Below, piece by piece: positions 9,104 through 18,500 of a stretch of DNA of 64,000 nucleotides. The stretch's first letter is position 1. Each line of letters starts with the position of its first letter. The notes beneath the pieces are model-generated. The model had not been told where the DNA came from, ran no database searches, and saw only the letters and a list, made by a program, of their open reading frames with translations. The stretch is from a virus, in IMG/VR virus record IMGVR_UViG_3300017613_001944, positions 18,212 to 82,211 of that record; one strand, written 5' to 3'. A program made the position numbers and the translations under genes.

Positions 9104-9670
9104 ATGGCTGATGCGATTTTTGCACGCAAAGAGAGGGCCACTGATACCACATACGTGACCTTCAAACAAGTCCATTCCTACCGTGATGTCCTGGAAGGCG
9201 ACGCCTCCAGTGATGTCGATACCGGCAAGTCCCCAGTTACTCGCTGGCTCACGTATGTCTTTGACTACGCTGACCTCGCCAGCAATACTGGCGGAACTGC
9301 TGTTGTAACCAACTGTCTGGTTCCACGCGGATCTCTGATCGTAGACTGCTTCTTGCGTCTCGATGAGGCATTCGATGGCGACGGTGCGGATACAGTCGAT
9401 ATCGGTGACTCCAATGTCGCTGACGGATATGCGGTGGACTTGGACCTAACCACAGCTCCAGGTACTACGGCTCTGTGGTTCCGAGATGCGAATGCCGTTT
9501 ACATTAACAAGGCAAGCGACATTTCGGCGGGGGCCACTGGCGCTCAGTACTACAGAGAGGGTGGCGCAGTAATTGTCGCCATCGGAGAAACAGTACCTAC
9601 TCAGGGTAAAGCCATCGTGTTCTTGGTATCACCAAGCTACAACGAGCCGCTTAACTCAGAGTGGACCTAG
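9104..9670 (+). CDS. Structural protein, probable head decoration
   Basis: A 188-residue paralogue of the 8707 gene, with an added N-terminal segment and a C-terminal strand ending PSYNEPLNSEWT. AGGAGAG-type ribosome sites precede this gene and the next. Composition is Asp/Ala/Gly-rich and beta, typical of virion proteins. Placed two genes upstream of the major capsid protein, so a decoration or head-completion role is the best guess. Confidence 0.6.
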   Translation: MADAIFARKERATDTTYVTFKQVHSYRDVLEGDASSDVDTGKSPVTRWLTYVFDYADLASNTGGTAVVTNCLVPRGSLIVDCFLRLDEAFDGDGADTVDIGDSNVADGYAVDLDLTTAPGTTALWFRDANAVYINKASDISAGATGAQYYREGGAVIVAIGETVPTQGKAIVFLVSPSYNEPLNSEWT

Positions 9671-9682
9671 CAGGAGAGTTAA

Positions 9683-10465
9683 ATGACTGAAGAGCAGACC
9701 ACGAATGTGACGGATGGAAATGCTGCACCGGCAGTAACACCTGTTCCTGCTGTAACTACTCCCACTCCGCCGCCTTCAGGCCAGCAAACTACTTCTTCCA
9801 AGCCGAATTCAGATGTTGTGGATGCCGACGGGAAAAAGTGGAAAGATAAGTTTTATGGTCGCGAAGGTGCGATTGGGCAGTTGCAGAAAGAAAAAGCTGA
9901 GTTAGAGGGGATGTTTAAAACCCGCCTCGATTCCGCCCAACAACAGTTGGACGAAAGAGATGCGAGTATACTCGTCCTGCAAACCCAGGTTGGAGATCTA
10001 CAACCCCAGATCGAAGCCATTGGCGACCTCCAGGAACAAATCGACAATCTTAGTAAAGAAGCCGGGTTAGCCACCAAATACAAAATATTGACTGAGTACC
10101 CAACGCTGCTTGGTATGCAGGTAGAAGAAGAGATCCCCGCAGAGGGAGAGGGAGAACCCACGAAAGTGTTAGTTAACCCTCTAGTAAATCTCGTGGAGAA
10201 CTCAACTTTAGAGGGAGATGCACTGCGTGCAGAGATTGCGCGTCTTGCAACCCTTTATAGTAGCGTCCCCCAGCAAGAGACGCCACCTCCTGCTGCACCA
10301 GTAGCTCCCACACCCGCTGAACCCGTTCAGGACAGTCCTCAGTTCCATTACAACAAAGCAATGGAGATAAAGGACAGAATGAACTCGGGAGAGGGCGGGT
10401 TGATGGATGAGTTTAGGGAGGCTTGGGAGCAGTACAACAAATCGAATGCGGCAGCAACCGGCTAA
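9683..10465 (+). CDS. Capsid scaffold protein
   Basis: A 260-residue acidic protein immediately before the capsid gene. Residues 1-50 are Pro/Thr-rich and disordered, residues about 60-130 form a coiled coil (QLQKEKAELEGMF...QEQIDNLSKEAGL), residues 190-230 are Pro/Ala-rich linker and the C-terminal 40 residues are a charged helix. This layout and position are diagnostic of prohead scaffold (core) proteins, which template capsid assembly and are then removed. No protease motif is visible. Confidence 0.75.
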   Translation: MTEEQTTNVTDGNAAPAVTPVPAVTTPTPPPSGQQTTSSKPNSDVVDADGKKWKDKFYGREGAIGQLQKEKAELEGMFKTRLDSAQQQLDERDASILVLQTQVGDLQPQIEAIGDLQEQIDNLSKEAGLATKYKILTEYPTLLGMQVEEEIPAEGEGEPTKVLVNPLVNLVENSTLEGDALRAEIARLATLYSSVPQQETPPPAAPVAPTPAEPVQDSPQFHYNKAMEIKDRMNSGEGGLMDEFREAWEQYNKSNAAATG

Positions 10466-10477
10466 GGAGGATTAAGT

Positions 10478-11932
10478 ATGGCAGGCGAAGTTGAAAAATA
10501 CCTCGACTCCCATCCATTTCGGATCTGGGATCAAAATAGTTGGGATGAGCGTTCTGCCTTGATCGACGTAGCTTTTCACGGCACCGACGTGTTGTTCACC
10601 CCTCTCATTGGCTCGACAATGACGATGCCAGCGGGGGTTGGTTGGAACGACTATTGGTACGCGGGAGCTGAGTTGGTCAAAAGCCATGTGAACCACGAAA
10701 CCATTGGTCGATACCAGAGAATGATGAACCCGCTATACGTGGACACACGACAGCGCAGGCTGCGTGCACGTTATCGCTGGGGCGTTAAGGCTCAGTACGA
10801 TCAAATGGATGAGATGGTCACACGGTACGGCAACGACAGCGATCAGTTCATCAGCCGAGTATTGCAAGCTCAGTTAGCCGACCAGATCGTCGGCATTACC
10901 GAGAAGGTAGCTCGTGACGGCATTCTCGACAACGCTCTTCACAAGTTTATCTTCGACGGTAGGGCCTTCGTGAATGGCACTGCTGACTATAGCGATATCG
11001 GCACCACCGCCGCAAGTGCCTTCAGCGTCAAGATGTTGGAAGACATCGCCCTCCGCATGAGCTATCGTGCAGAGGAGACTACGAAGGCTTGGGGCGACTA
11101 CGCACAACCCGTCCCTGGAAGCAACTTCCGAGGCTCAGTACTCGTGATGGTCACCACTGGTGTCTATGACAGTATCTGGAACTCTGAGGAGCAAGACTGG
11201 ATGATCGACCTGCGACAGTTGCAGGATGATCGGATCATCAATGGTGGTCGTGTGCAGTATCGCAACATGACTATCCAGGATACGGGGCACACCATGGTGC
11301 AATGGAATGCTGGCAATATCACCAGGCAGGTAGGCGTTAACGCTCCCATTCAATGGGGAGATGGCGCACCTGATCCTGATAGCACACTGGTTGACAGTGT
11401 GTGGCTGGCAGGACAGAGCTCCAGTGACATGGTTCACTATGTGAGCTGTACGGATCTAGGCACGTCCCAGTTTGCTGCTGGTGACTTTGTCTCGATTCAC
11501 ACACAGCGCACCAGTGCAAACGGTGTCACGAACGCTTGTGATCCTCTACACGGTAAGACCTTCCTTGCGGAGGTTTACAGTGTTGATGAGGATAACGAAC
11601 GCTTGACGTTCCGCAAACCCATCACCGAGCAGTATCTCGATGCGTTCAATGATGCTACCCATGGTCAGGTGTATGCTTACGTGACCAAGGCCCAGCACAT
11701 TCACCCCATCGTCATAGTCGCTGCAAGGGAAATGGTGCAGTTCGTAAAGCGCAATCACACTGATGGCAGCTTCATCCAGTTCAACCGCCCCACCGATAAC
11801 GACGTGGACTTCCCGTCGATTGAGCGTGTGACGGCTAACTGGTATGGCGAAGTCAACCCGTGGTCACTGGACCTCTTTGAGGTTTGGTACGCCGCTGGAC
11901 GCTTCGGAAACCGTGGTGCTGTGAGCTACTAG
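10478..11932 (+). CDS. Major capsid protein
   Basis: A 484-residue protein directly after the scaffold, with AAGGAGG upstream. N-terminal region (LDSHPFRIWDQ...LFTPLIG) and central ARYRWGVKAQYDQMDEMVTRYG helix fit the larger HK97-fold capsid proteins, possibly the N4 gp56-like branch. An inserted domain around residues 290-390 lengthens it relative to the usual 300-400 residues. It would form the icosahedral shell. No cleaved pro-domain is evident, which agrees with a separate scaffold gene. Confidence 0.75.
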   Translation: MAGEVEKYLDSHPFRIWDQNSWDERSALIDVAFHGTDVLFTPLIGSTMTMPAGVGWNDYWYAGAELVKSHVNHETIGRYQRMMNPLYVDTRQRRLRARYRWGVKAQYDQMDEMVTRYGNDSDQFISRVLQAQLADQIVGITEKVARDGILDNALHKFIFDGRAFVNGTADYSDIGTTAASAFSVKMLEDIALRMSYRAEETTKAWGDYAQPVPGSNFRGSVLVMVTTGVYDSIWNSEEQDWMIDLRQLQDDRIINGGRVQYRNMTIQDTGHTMVQWNAGNITRQVGVNAPIQWGDGAPDPDSTLVDSVWLAGQSSSDMVHYVSCTDLGTSQFAAGDFVSIHTQRTSANGVTNACDPLHGKTFLAEVYSVDEDNERLTFRKPITEQYLDAFNDATHGQVYAYVTKAQHIHPIVIVAAREMVQFVKRNHTDGSFIQFNRPTDNDVDFPSIERVTANWYGEVNPWSLDLFEVWYAAGRFGNRGAVSY

Positions 11933-11933
11933 T

Positions 11934-12605
11934 ATGGCAACTGGAACATGGGATTCAGTTAACGATAAGCTGGATTTGTTTCTGGGTAAATCCTGGGAGG
12001 CAGATGGCACGAATCTAAAGTCATTGCCTCTCAGGATAGAGGCGTGGAACTGGGCACAACGGGTGTTTGTGCACCACACGCCGCTGCAACAATATGCCAC
12101 TCTGTCCTTCCTAGCAGGAGGGCGTTCAGCGCTTTTACCAGAAGACTACTATGCTATAGACGGCATATACGATTCTACGGAGGAGCGTTGGTGGAAGCCT
12201 ATGCGCCGTCGTCCAGGCGACATTAGGTACGTAGATGATGAGGTACTGGAGTATTGGGTGTGGGCTGACAAGATCATTCTCGAGAATGAATACACTGTCG
12301 GTGCTACGGATCTTACCCTTTACTACTGGGCTTATTATCCAGACGTTACTTATAATGTCGAGACGGTTGGCGAAGATGTGCTGATGACACCAAGATGGGC
12401 AGAGTTGGCATTGGCGCACCTGACCACTGCTAATATCATGCAGCCGATGGAGGTCTTTGCATCTGATATCAATCAGTACAAGATCCGCATCGAGTCAGGC
12501 AACCCGGAACACAATCCAAGAGCACAATCTGCACTATACCATCTCAATTGGTACAATATGCTGTTGTCTCTACACCCACCAGCAAACATGGAGAGGTCTG
12601 GATGA
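11934..12605 (+). CDS. Head-tail connector/adaptor protein
   Basis: A 223-residue protein starting one base after the capsid stop. It is Trp/Tyr-rich with an N-terminal helical half and a beta middle (WWKPMRRRPGDIRYVDDEVLEYWVW...LTLYYWAYYPDV), as in head-completion adaptors that sit beneath the portal. The order capsid-adaptor-terminator-tail tube is standard. Its TGA overlaps the next ATG (ATGA). Confidence 0.6.
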   Translation: MATGTWDSVNDKLDLFLGKSWEADGTNLKSLPLRIEAWNWAQRVFVHHTPLQQYATLSFLAGGRSALLPEDYYAIDGIYDSTEERWWKPMRRRPGDIRYVDDEVLEYWVWADKIILENEYTVGATDLTLYYWAYYPDVTYNVETVGEDVLMTPRWAELALAHLTTANIMQPMEVFASDINQYKIRIESGNPEHNPRAQSALYHLNWYNMLLSLHPPANMERSG

Positions 12606-13156
12606 CACGTCCCGATAACGTGCCGACCACTCTCGAGGCGATGATTGCCGATGGATTGGAGGGTGCATGTACTGAGTACTGCATCACTAACGTCGATGAC
12701 GACGATCCATCAATGTCAGACCACGTTATTCTTGGTAAGCCTACGGAGGAGTTGGCTGACGAAATCGTAGTATCTATTCACATGCAACACCCTTTTGGCC
12801 CAACGATGGACAAAGACTCGGCTATCACAGGCAAGACTGGTGTTACAGGCTTTCACTTCCCGGATGAGACTATCGGTGGTGGGCGAGTGGATCAGATAAT
12901 GGGAGCCGTGCAAGTTAATATACGTCAGGATCTAGAATATGCTGACGCTATGTGGATTAGCGCGGTAGTCGTGGAGCGTGTCAAACAGGCCATCAATCTC
13001 CATCCAGATGTGCGGAGCTTGACGGATAGTTACGGTAATGTCATGTTCAAACTGCAAACTTTTAGAGCGATTGGCTATGCTAGCGGCGGTGGCGATGTCT
13101 CTGTCTATTTTAGATGGGTTGACTTTGTCGCTTACGTCAGCTACACCAATTGCTAG
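12602..13156 (+). CDS. Head-tail joining / tail terminator-like protein
   Basis: A 184-residue protein with ATG at 12602 overlapping the preceding stop; a longer frame from 12548 is rejected because the ATGA overlap is the usual coupling here. Its alternating strands and position just ahead of the tail tube suit a tail-terminator or tail-completion protein. No family signature is recognised. Confidence 0.55.
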   Translation: MTRPDNVPTTLEAMIADGLEGACTEYCITNVDDDDPSMSDHVILGKPTEELADEIVVSIHMQHPFGPTMDKDSAITGKTGVTGFHFPDETIGGGRVDQIMGAVQVNIRQDLEYADAMWISAVVVERVKQAINLHPDVRSLTDSYGNVMFKLQTFRAIGYASGGGDVSVYFRWVDFVAYVSYTNC

Positions 13157-13168
13157 GAGGGATAGGTT

Positions 13169-14356
13169 ATGGCTGGGTTACAAATGCCAAATGAGACCAG
13201 GTTTGGCTTGGGCATTCAACAGGGAGGTGGAGGCCAAGGTGTCTCTGACTACTTGAAGATGGCCCTGGGCTATGAGCATGTGGTCTCGAACAACGACAAC
13301 TTTTCATATTTCCCTCTAACCGACGTTGGTATCTCCCCTGTTAAAACTATGGGAACTCTTCCACCGGAGATTGGTGGACGAGCCCTGGCGACAGGAGCTT
13401 ATGCAACCGGCACTTGGGCTGCTGGCCCAGTGACAATGATCCCACGCTTGGACAATCGGCTGGGGTGGTTGCTATTGGCTGGAATGGGGGATGTCAGCAC
13501 AGTTGCGGATACGAAAGCTGAGAATCTCGCCATCCTTGGCGGGGTACACGGCGCTGATGCTGGTATCAACAGCCACATCTTCCAGTTCAACATTGACGAT
13601 CAGTACTTCGTCCCGTGGCTCACGCTACGTCGTTTGCTTCCGCATTCGACCACGGCGCTGCGCTTGGGCGAGACGTTCCAAGATGGAAAGATGGCTACCT
13701 TCACGCTCACGGCAACCGCCGGAGCGCCCTTGCAAGTAGACGTTGACTTCCTGGCTAGATTGAAGCAGAGTAACTACATCTTTGACTTTGATCCAAGCTG
13801 GGGTACGTTCGTCAACGATGACTTTGACAAGTTCGGCGTTACGAGTTGTGATGGTCACTTTAACGTGGAAGACGTGGCATTCGATGTCACTGCGGTTACG
13901 ATCACGGTAGGTAACATCTTGTTGCCTCCAACCCAATCAATCATCATAGGAACCACACATCCTGTTGACTTCCCGAATCTCAACAGGACGATGACGGTGA
14001 CGGCTTCCTTCCTGGTGAGCACTTGGGACTTCTATGTCAGCACTTTCGCTGGGTCTGCGGTTACGGCTACAGATTCCAATGTTGAGTGTGCGGTTTACAA
14101 GGCAGACATAGATGTGATGTTGGCGAGTCAAGTTAACATCACCGGATCTGAACCGTATCGTATTCGGATACTGTCCAACCCGAACGAGGATAATGCGGCT
14201 TGGACTGTTCAACCCGTTAGGATCATGCCTAACAGACCAGTGGTTGTTCAGGCTAACTGCACCGTCCTGGCGTTGGAGGGATCAAGTTGGGAGAACCATC
14301 CGGTTTTCATCGTTCTTCAAAACGACAAAGCCGACTACAACCTTCCAACACCATAG
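13169..14356 (+). CDS. Major tail tube protein
   Basis: A 395-residue beta-rich protein with AGGAGGG before its ATG. The Gly-rich N-terminus (FGLGIQQGGGGQGVSDYLKMALGYEH), a central GKMATFTLTATAGAPLQVDVDF strand pattern and a C-terminal immunoglobulin-like part match phage tail tube proteins with a fused surface domain. Position between the connectors and the tail chaperones/tape measure is diagnostic. It would polymerise into the tube through which DNA and tape-measure protein exit. Confidence 0.75.
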   Translation: MAGLQMPNETRFGLGIQQGGGGQGVSDYLKMALGYEHVVSNNDNFSYFPLTDVGISPVKTMGTLPPEIGGRALATGAYATGTWAAGPVTMIPRLDNRLGWLLLAGMGDVSTVADTKAENLAILGGVHGADAGINSHIFQFNIDDQYFVPWLTLRRLLPHSTTALRLGETFQDGKMATFTLTATAGAPLQVDVDFLARLKQSNYIFDFDPSWGTFVNDDFDKFGVTSCDGHFNVEDVAFDVTAVTITVGNILLPPTQSIIIGTTHPVDFPNLNRTMTVTASFLVSTWDFYVSTFAGSAVTATDSNVECAVYKADIDVMLASQVNITGSEPYRIRILSNPNEDNAAWTVQPVRIMPNRPVVVQANCTVLALEGSSWENHPVFIVLQNDKADYNLPTP

Positions 14357-14368
14357 GGGGTTAGAGAA

Positions 14369-14677
14369 ATGGTACTGACTGTGGGCCAAATGCTCCAGTT
14401 GGTGCGTGCTGATCTTGAGAGTGAGACAGTTTCCATGAGCAGGAATGCTTGTATAAGGAAACTGTCTCATCTCGAGGGTCAGCTTGGACCTAGACTGGGG
14501 AAAGGGATTAACATCCCGGTAGAAGAAAAGGATGAGAGGCTTGTCCCATCTGAGGATTTTTCAAAGCGCTCTCAGAAGCAGAGCGTCGTCGCGGAAGATC
14601 CAAAAGATGCGGAAACTGTTGAGGAAAAAAAGAAACCAACCAGAAAAAGAAGGACATATACTAAGAAAGAGGTGTAA
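14369..14677 (+). CDS. Small charged protein of tail operon
   Basis: A 102-residue protein. The N-terminal half is helical (GQMLQLVRADLESETVSMSRNACIRKLSHLEGQLG) and the C-terminal 45 residues are a low-complexity Lys/Glu tail (KKPTRKRRTYTKKEV). It is unrecognised. Encoded 3 nt before the tail chaperone start, so it probably acts in tail assembly. Confidence 0.5.
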   Translation: MVLTVGQMLQLVRADLESETVSMSRNACIRKLSHLEGQLGPRLGKGINIPVEEKDERLVPSEDFSKRSQKQSVVAEDPKDAETVEEKKKPTRKRRTYTKKEV

Positions 14678-14679
14678 TA

Positions 14680-15165
14680 ATGGCTATCAAAGTCGCGCCT
14701 ATCTTCTCGGAGCCGCTGTATCTCGGTGATCTGAGCGAAGAAGTGGCTAAGATGGAGAAGGATTGTGACCAAAACGACAGAGCATGGATAAAAGCACGGC
14801 AAGCGACAGAATCTGATGAGATGGAGATCAGTTCACTGTACTCTAAATCAAAGACTGTGTGGACTGGTGAGGCTACGGAACAGGTCCAAGAAATCAACCC
14901 CAGGGAACGGCAGGCCATGGAGATCTACCTGTGTATGGTAGACGCCGGTAACATTGACGATGAAGATGGCCCACTGTTCACCTTTGTAGAAAATGGACCT
15001 TACGCCAAAGTGGACGGAGGCTTCCAGATATTCAAGGAAGCATACGGAAGACTTCCATCCGAGGCCACATTAGCTATGTTGCGTGCCGTGTATACTGTTA
15101 ACCCCGGCTGGGGTTGGTGGTTGAGCCAAGAGAAATCGGAGGGGGAAGCGAAGACGGGGGAGTAA
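14680..15165 (+). CDS. Tail assembly chaperone (G-like)
   Basis: A 161-residue helical, acidic protein in the invariant position between tail tube and tape measure. In long-tailed phages this slot encodes the chaperone that coats the tape measure during tube assembly, extended by a ribosomal frameshift. Here the frame ends at 15165 while the -1 frame is open from 15102 to 15506, allowing a G/GT-type fusion. Confidence 0.7.
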   Translation: MAIKVAPIFSEPLYLGDLSEEVAKMEKDCDQNDRAWIKARQATESDEMEISSLYSKSKTVWTGEATEQVQEINPRERQAMEIYLCMVDAGNIDDEDGPLFTFVENGPYAKVDGGFQIFKEAYGRLPSEATLAMLRAVYTVNPGWGWWLSQEKSEGEAKTGE

Positions 15166-15506
15166 ACCCCCTTCTACAGCATCTCGATGTACTGGAGAAC
15201 GCAGTTCTTGAGTGGTTAGAGAGGAGCTTCTATGAGACGGCTGACCACGAGCTCCAGAAAGCTCTACGTAAACAAGCGCTGCTCCCAGTAAATATGCAAG
15301 CCGAAATGCCGGAGGCTTACCGCATCTGGCGTACCTGTCAAAGACATAGTGAGTTGTTCTGGCCTGGTGGTATAGCCAATCAACCGGCAACCCTTATGTT
15401 AGAGATGGAGGCTTGCGAGAGAGTTTCAAACCAGTTCCAGGATCAAATCAAGCGAATGTACGGCATTATCGAGGATAAAGGCAGTGGCGCTTCGCCCATC
15501 GGATAA
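15102..15506 (+). CDS. Frameshifted extension of tail chaperone (GT-like)
   Basis: This open stretch in the -1 frame relative to the 14680 gene starts just after a stop at 15099 and ends at 15506. It has no ATG near its start and no good ribosome site; TTG at 15114 is the only early candidate. The encoded part (NPLLQHLDVLENAVLEWLERSFYETADHELQKALRK) is helical and coding-like. The simplest reading is translation as a C-terminal extension of the chaperone by -1 frameshifting in 15138-15165. Confidence 0.6.
   Translation, partial: PRLGLVVEPREIGGGSEDGGVNPLLQHLDVLENAVLEWLERSFYETADHELQKALRKQALLPVNMQAEMPEAYRIWRTCQRHSELFWPGGIANQPATLMLEMEACERVSNQFQDQIKRMYGIIEDKGSGASPIG
15138..15171 (+). promoter_or_regulatory. 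Candidate -1 frameshift signal
   Basis: Within the overlap, a Shine-Dalgarno-like GGAGGGGGAA (15138-15147) is followed about 10 nt later by a GGGGGA slip site (15156-15161). A GGGGG/CCCCC hairpin (15156-15160 with 15167-15171) spans the zero-frame stop. An internal Shine-Dalgarno upstream of a slip site stimulates -1 shifts, as in dnaX. The heptamer is not a canonical X-XXY-YYZ, so the exact slip point is uncertain. Confidence 0.4.
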
Positions 15507-18500
15507 CCCAGGGAGAGCTCTGCAAGACAGGGCAGAACAACGCGCTCAACAGCTTATGCGTGAGCGGCGTGGTTGGTCTTATTCTGCTGCACTCAACTTT
15601 GCTATGAATGAGTTGACGTATCAGCAGCAGCATGTCGTCCTGGATGTTGAGACAACGGGTGTAAAGAAGGGCGAGAACGAGCTCATCCAGATTGGTGCCA
15701 GGAAGTTTGGTCCTGGTGGAAAACCCGGAGAGACCTATCAAACCTTTGTTGATCCAGGTGGTCCAATTCCCCAGGACATCACTAATCTAACCGGCATCAG
15801 CACCCAGATGGTAATGGGTGCTCCCTCTCCACAACAGGCAGTCTCAGAACTGTCTCAGTTTGTAGGCAATCTCCCCGTCGTTGGTCACAATGTTGGCTTT
15901 GACATTGGCTTCCTGGGGATGCACGGCTTTGAAGCATCAACAGCAGCAGACACTCTAGCTGCATCCAGAGCCGCTATGCCACAACGTCGCAGCCACTCTC
16001 TTGCCAACATCGCCGCAGAGCAGGGGTGGGGAATACAACAGCACGAGGCCATGGCTGATGTTGGCATGACCTCCTTACTTCATAGTCAGCTAGCAACAAT
16101 GTATCAAGGAGGTGTTCCTCCACCGAGTGGACCACCTCCACCTGCAAACATCTCCCGCTCCATGGGACCCACGCAAAGGGCGTTGCCCCCAGCAGTGCAC
16201 GGCGCTGCTATGCAGTTGGGGATAGACGCACAGCAGGCTTCTGAGATCGTCAGCTCGGCTGGTGGTGGATCTATCCGCCAGCAGATAGAAGCCGTACAAC
16301 AGTTTGTATACAACAAGATAGGCAAACCCGCCCCCTTTGGCGGTAGTGCAGATCCCATGCAGGCTCTCTCCCCCACACAGTGGGTGCAAACCACAGAGAG
16401 TGGGCGTGCGATGACACGCACCATGACACCCTTGCCATCATCCTTTGATCCAGCTAAAGCGCAGGAGACATGGGACCCAGGGCAGATATCCTATCCTGGG
16501 AACAAGATGCAACTTGATCTTGAGCGCAGTCTTGGTGCTTCGATATGGCCTGTTCGAGGTGGGGCGATTCAGACGGGACTAGAAAAGCCTGAACAATTCC
16601 CCAAGCGAATTAAGCAAGCAATCTCGAACTATCAGCAGATTTATCTCAAGGACATGGAGATAGAGGAGGCTCCGTGGTTGACAGGGCCAACCTCTCAAGC
16701 TCCCGAGAAGGGGCAGACTCTTCGCACTGCTGTGGTGTTTGGCGGCTTTGCTCCCGAGGGCATGTCCTACATTAAGCAGGATCTGGGCTCCGCCGGGGAC
16801 TTCAAGTATCACAAGCTCCCTATTCCAGCAGGGGTGGTGCCAGAGGATATAGCTCCTGTCGGAACTGCATTTACTAGATCTCAGGGGGCACAGCTATTCA
16901 AGGGGCACACCGGCATCAAGTTTGGTGACTGGGAAGAGCAGCATGTTCAGGACATTAGATTTGAGCCTGGAGCCATCAACCAGCCAGGCGCTCTACACGT
17001 CAGAATGGGAAGGGGCATTCCTCTAACACGCGGTATCGGCTACTCGATGCACTCTGGTAAGGAGTTGCTGGTGGGTGCCGATGTCGAGAAGATGACTGGC
17101 AGAAGCGACATCCAGGTGGTGAAAGCTGGTCCCAGGGATGTGCTTGGTCTGGCATTCCAGGCATACAGCTCCATGGCTCCAGCCGAATACGAGAGGGTAA
17201 CTGGCAAGCCGCGCCCTGCCACTTGGCAACAAGCTGCCGCAGATGAAGAGTCTATGGCAGCTTTTGATCGGATGGCTAGTGACAACGCCACGATGCTCCA
17301 GTTCCCCGACCAAATTATCTCTAAAGCCAACCTTGAGGCTTTTAAAGAGGGCAATAGGATAGTTCCCGGCACATTAGAAGAGCTCGGCGGCGAGAGATAC
17401 CGTGCCACCCTGGAGTATCCAGCGGTGGTAATGGATCTCTTTACCCAGTTCACCCGTGGGGCCTATGAGCATGGTCAACCATTTGTTGGGGAGGGTACTC
17501 TCCGGCGAATAAGAGACGCCAACCCTCAACTCTACAACCAGATGATGGGTGAGGGAAAGCAGCAGCGTGAGTGGAGACAGCAAAACGTCCAGGCATACAC
17601 TGCCAGCAGAGGAATACCGGGATTAAGGCAAGCTCCAGACCAATACACTATGGCAAGGGATCTTCCCTGGACTAACATTACACAAGACGCTACTCGCAGA
17701 GCCATGAAGATCAGCGGTGTTGATCGCCCCGAGGATATCCCTTACGGCGCAGAACAAGCAGCACTGTTACAACGAATCCCTCTAACTCACGAGGGTCGAG
17801 CCACAGGAGCTCTCGCCTTCGAGAGCCGTGGCAAGGATTATTTCTTCCCCCATCCCAGGCATGTCCCCGCCGTACCAGGGACCTTGGGCTATGAAGAACG
17901 AAGCGCCTATAGGCACCGCTACGCAAATCTACTCCAGGAACAAATGAGGTATCAAGAGACTGGTGAGGAGGAGCCGTATCGCTCTGCCCTTGCTGGTACA
18001 ATGCTAGCTAGTCACCGTCTTGTAAGCTCCGGCGAATTTCTAAAGCGCACGCTGGGCGTAGAGCCACGAAGTCTATATGGTGGCATGGGTGCTGCATCTT
18101 TCGCCAATCTTCCCGAAGAGCTGTATATGCCAACAGAGGCTGCTGCAAGAGCCAGTGGTATCAAGGTTGGCACTCCCGAATATGAAAGATTCCAGCGCAA
18201 TTTCGAGTCAGGCGGTTATCAGTTTGCTGCCTCTGTATTCCGGGAGCCTACCACTGATACGGCGGGAGTGCTGGTGAAGGGACTGGTCAAGTGGATAGGC
18301 ACACATCCAAACGAAACTCTTCGGGACGCACGTATACCAGTCTTGTCTGCGGAGATGGGCCAGACACTAAGAGGCGACTTTGACAAGGACGCCTACACCA
18401 TTGCCAGGGAGTGGGGCATTGATCTAGCAGATGCCCAAACTCTCAAGATACAAATGCGCGACTTCAATCTTTCAAATGCCCAGGCTGACAAGGCAGGACA

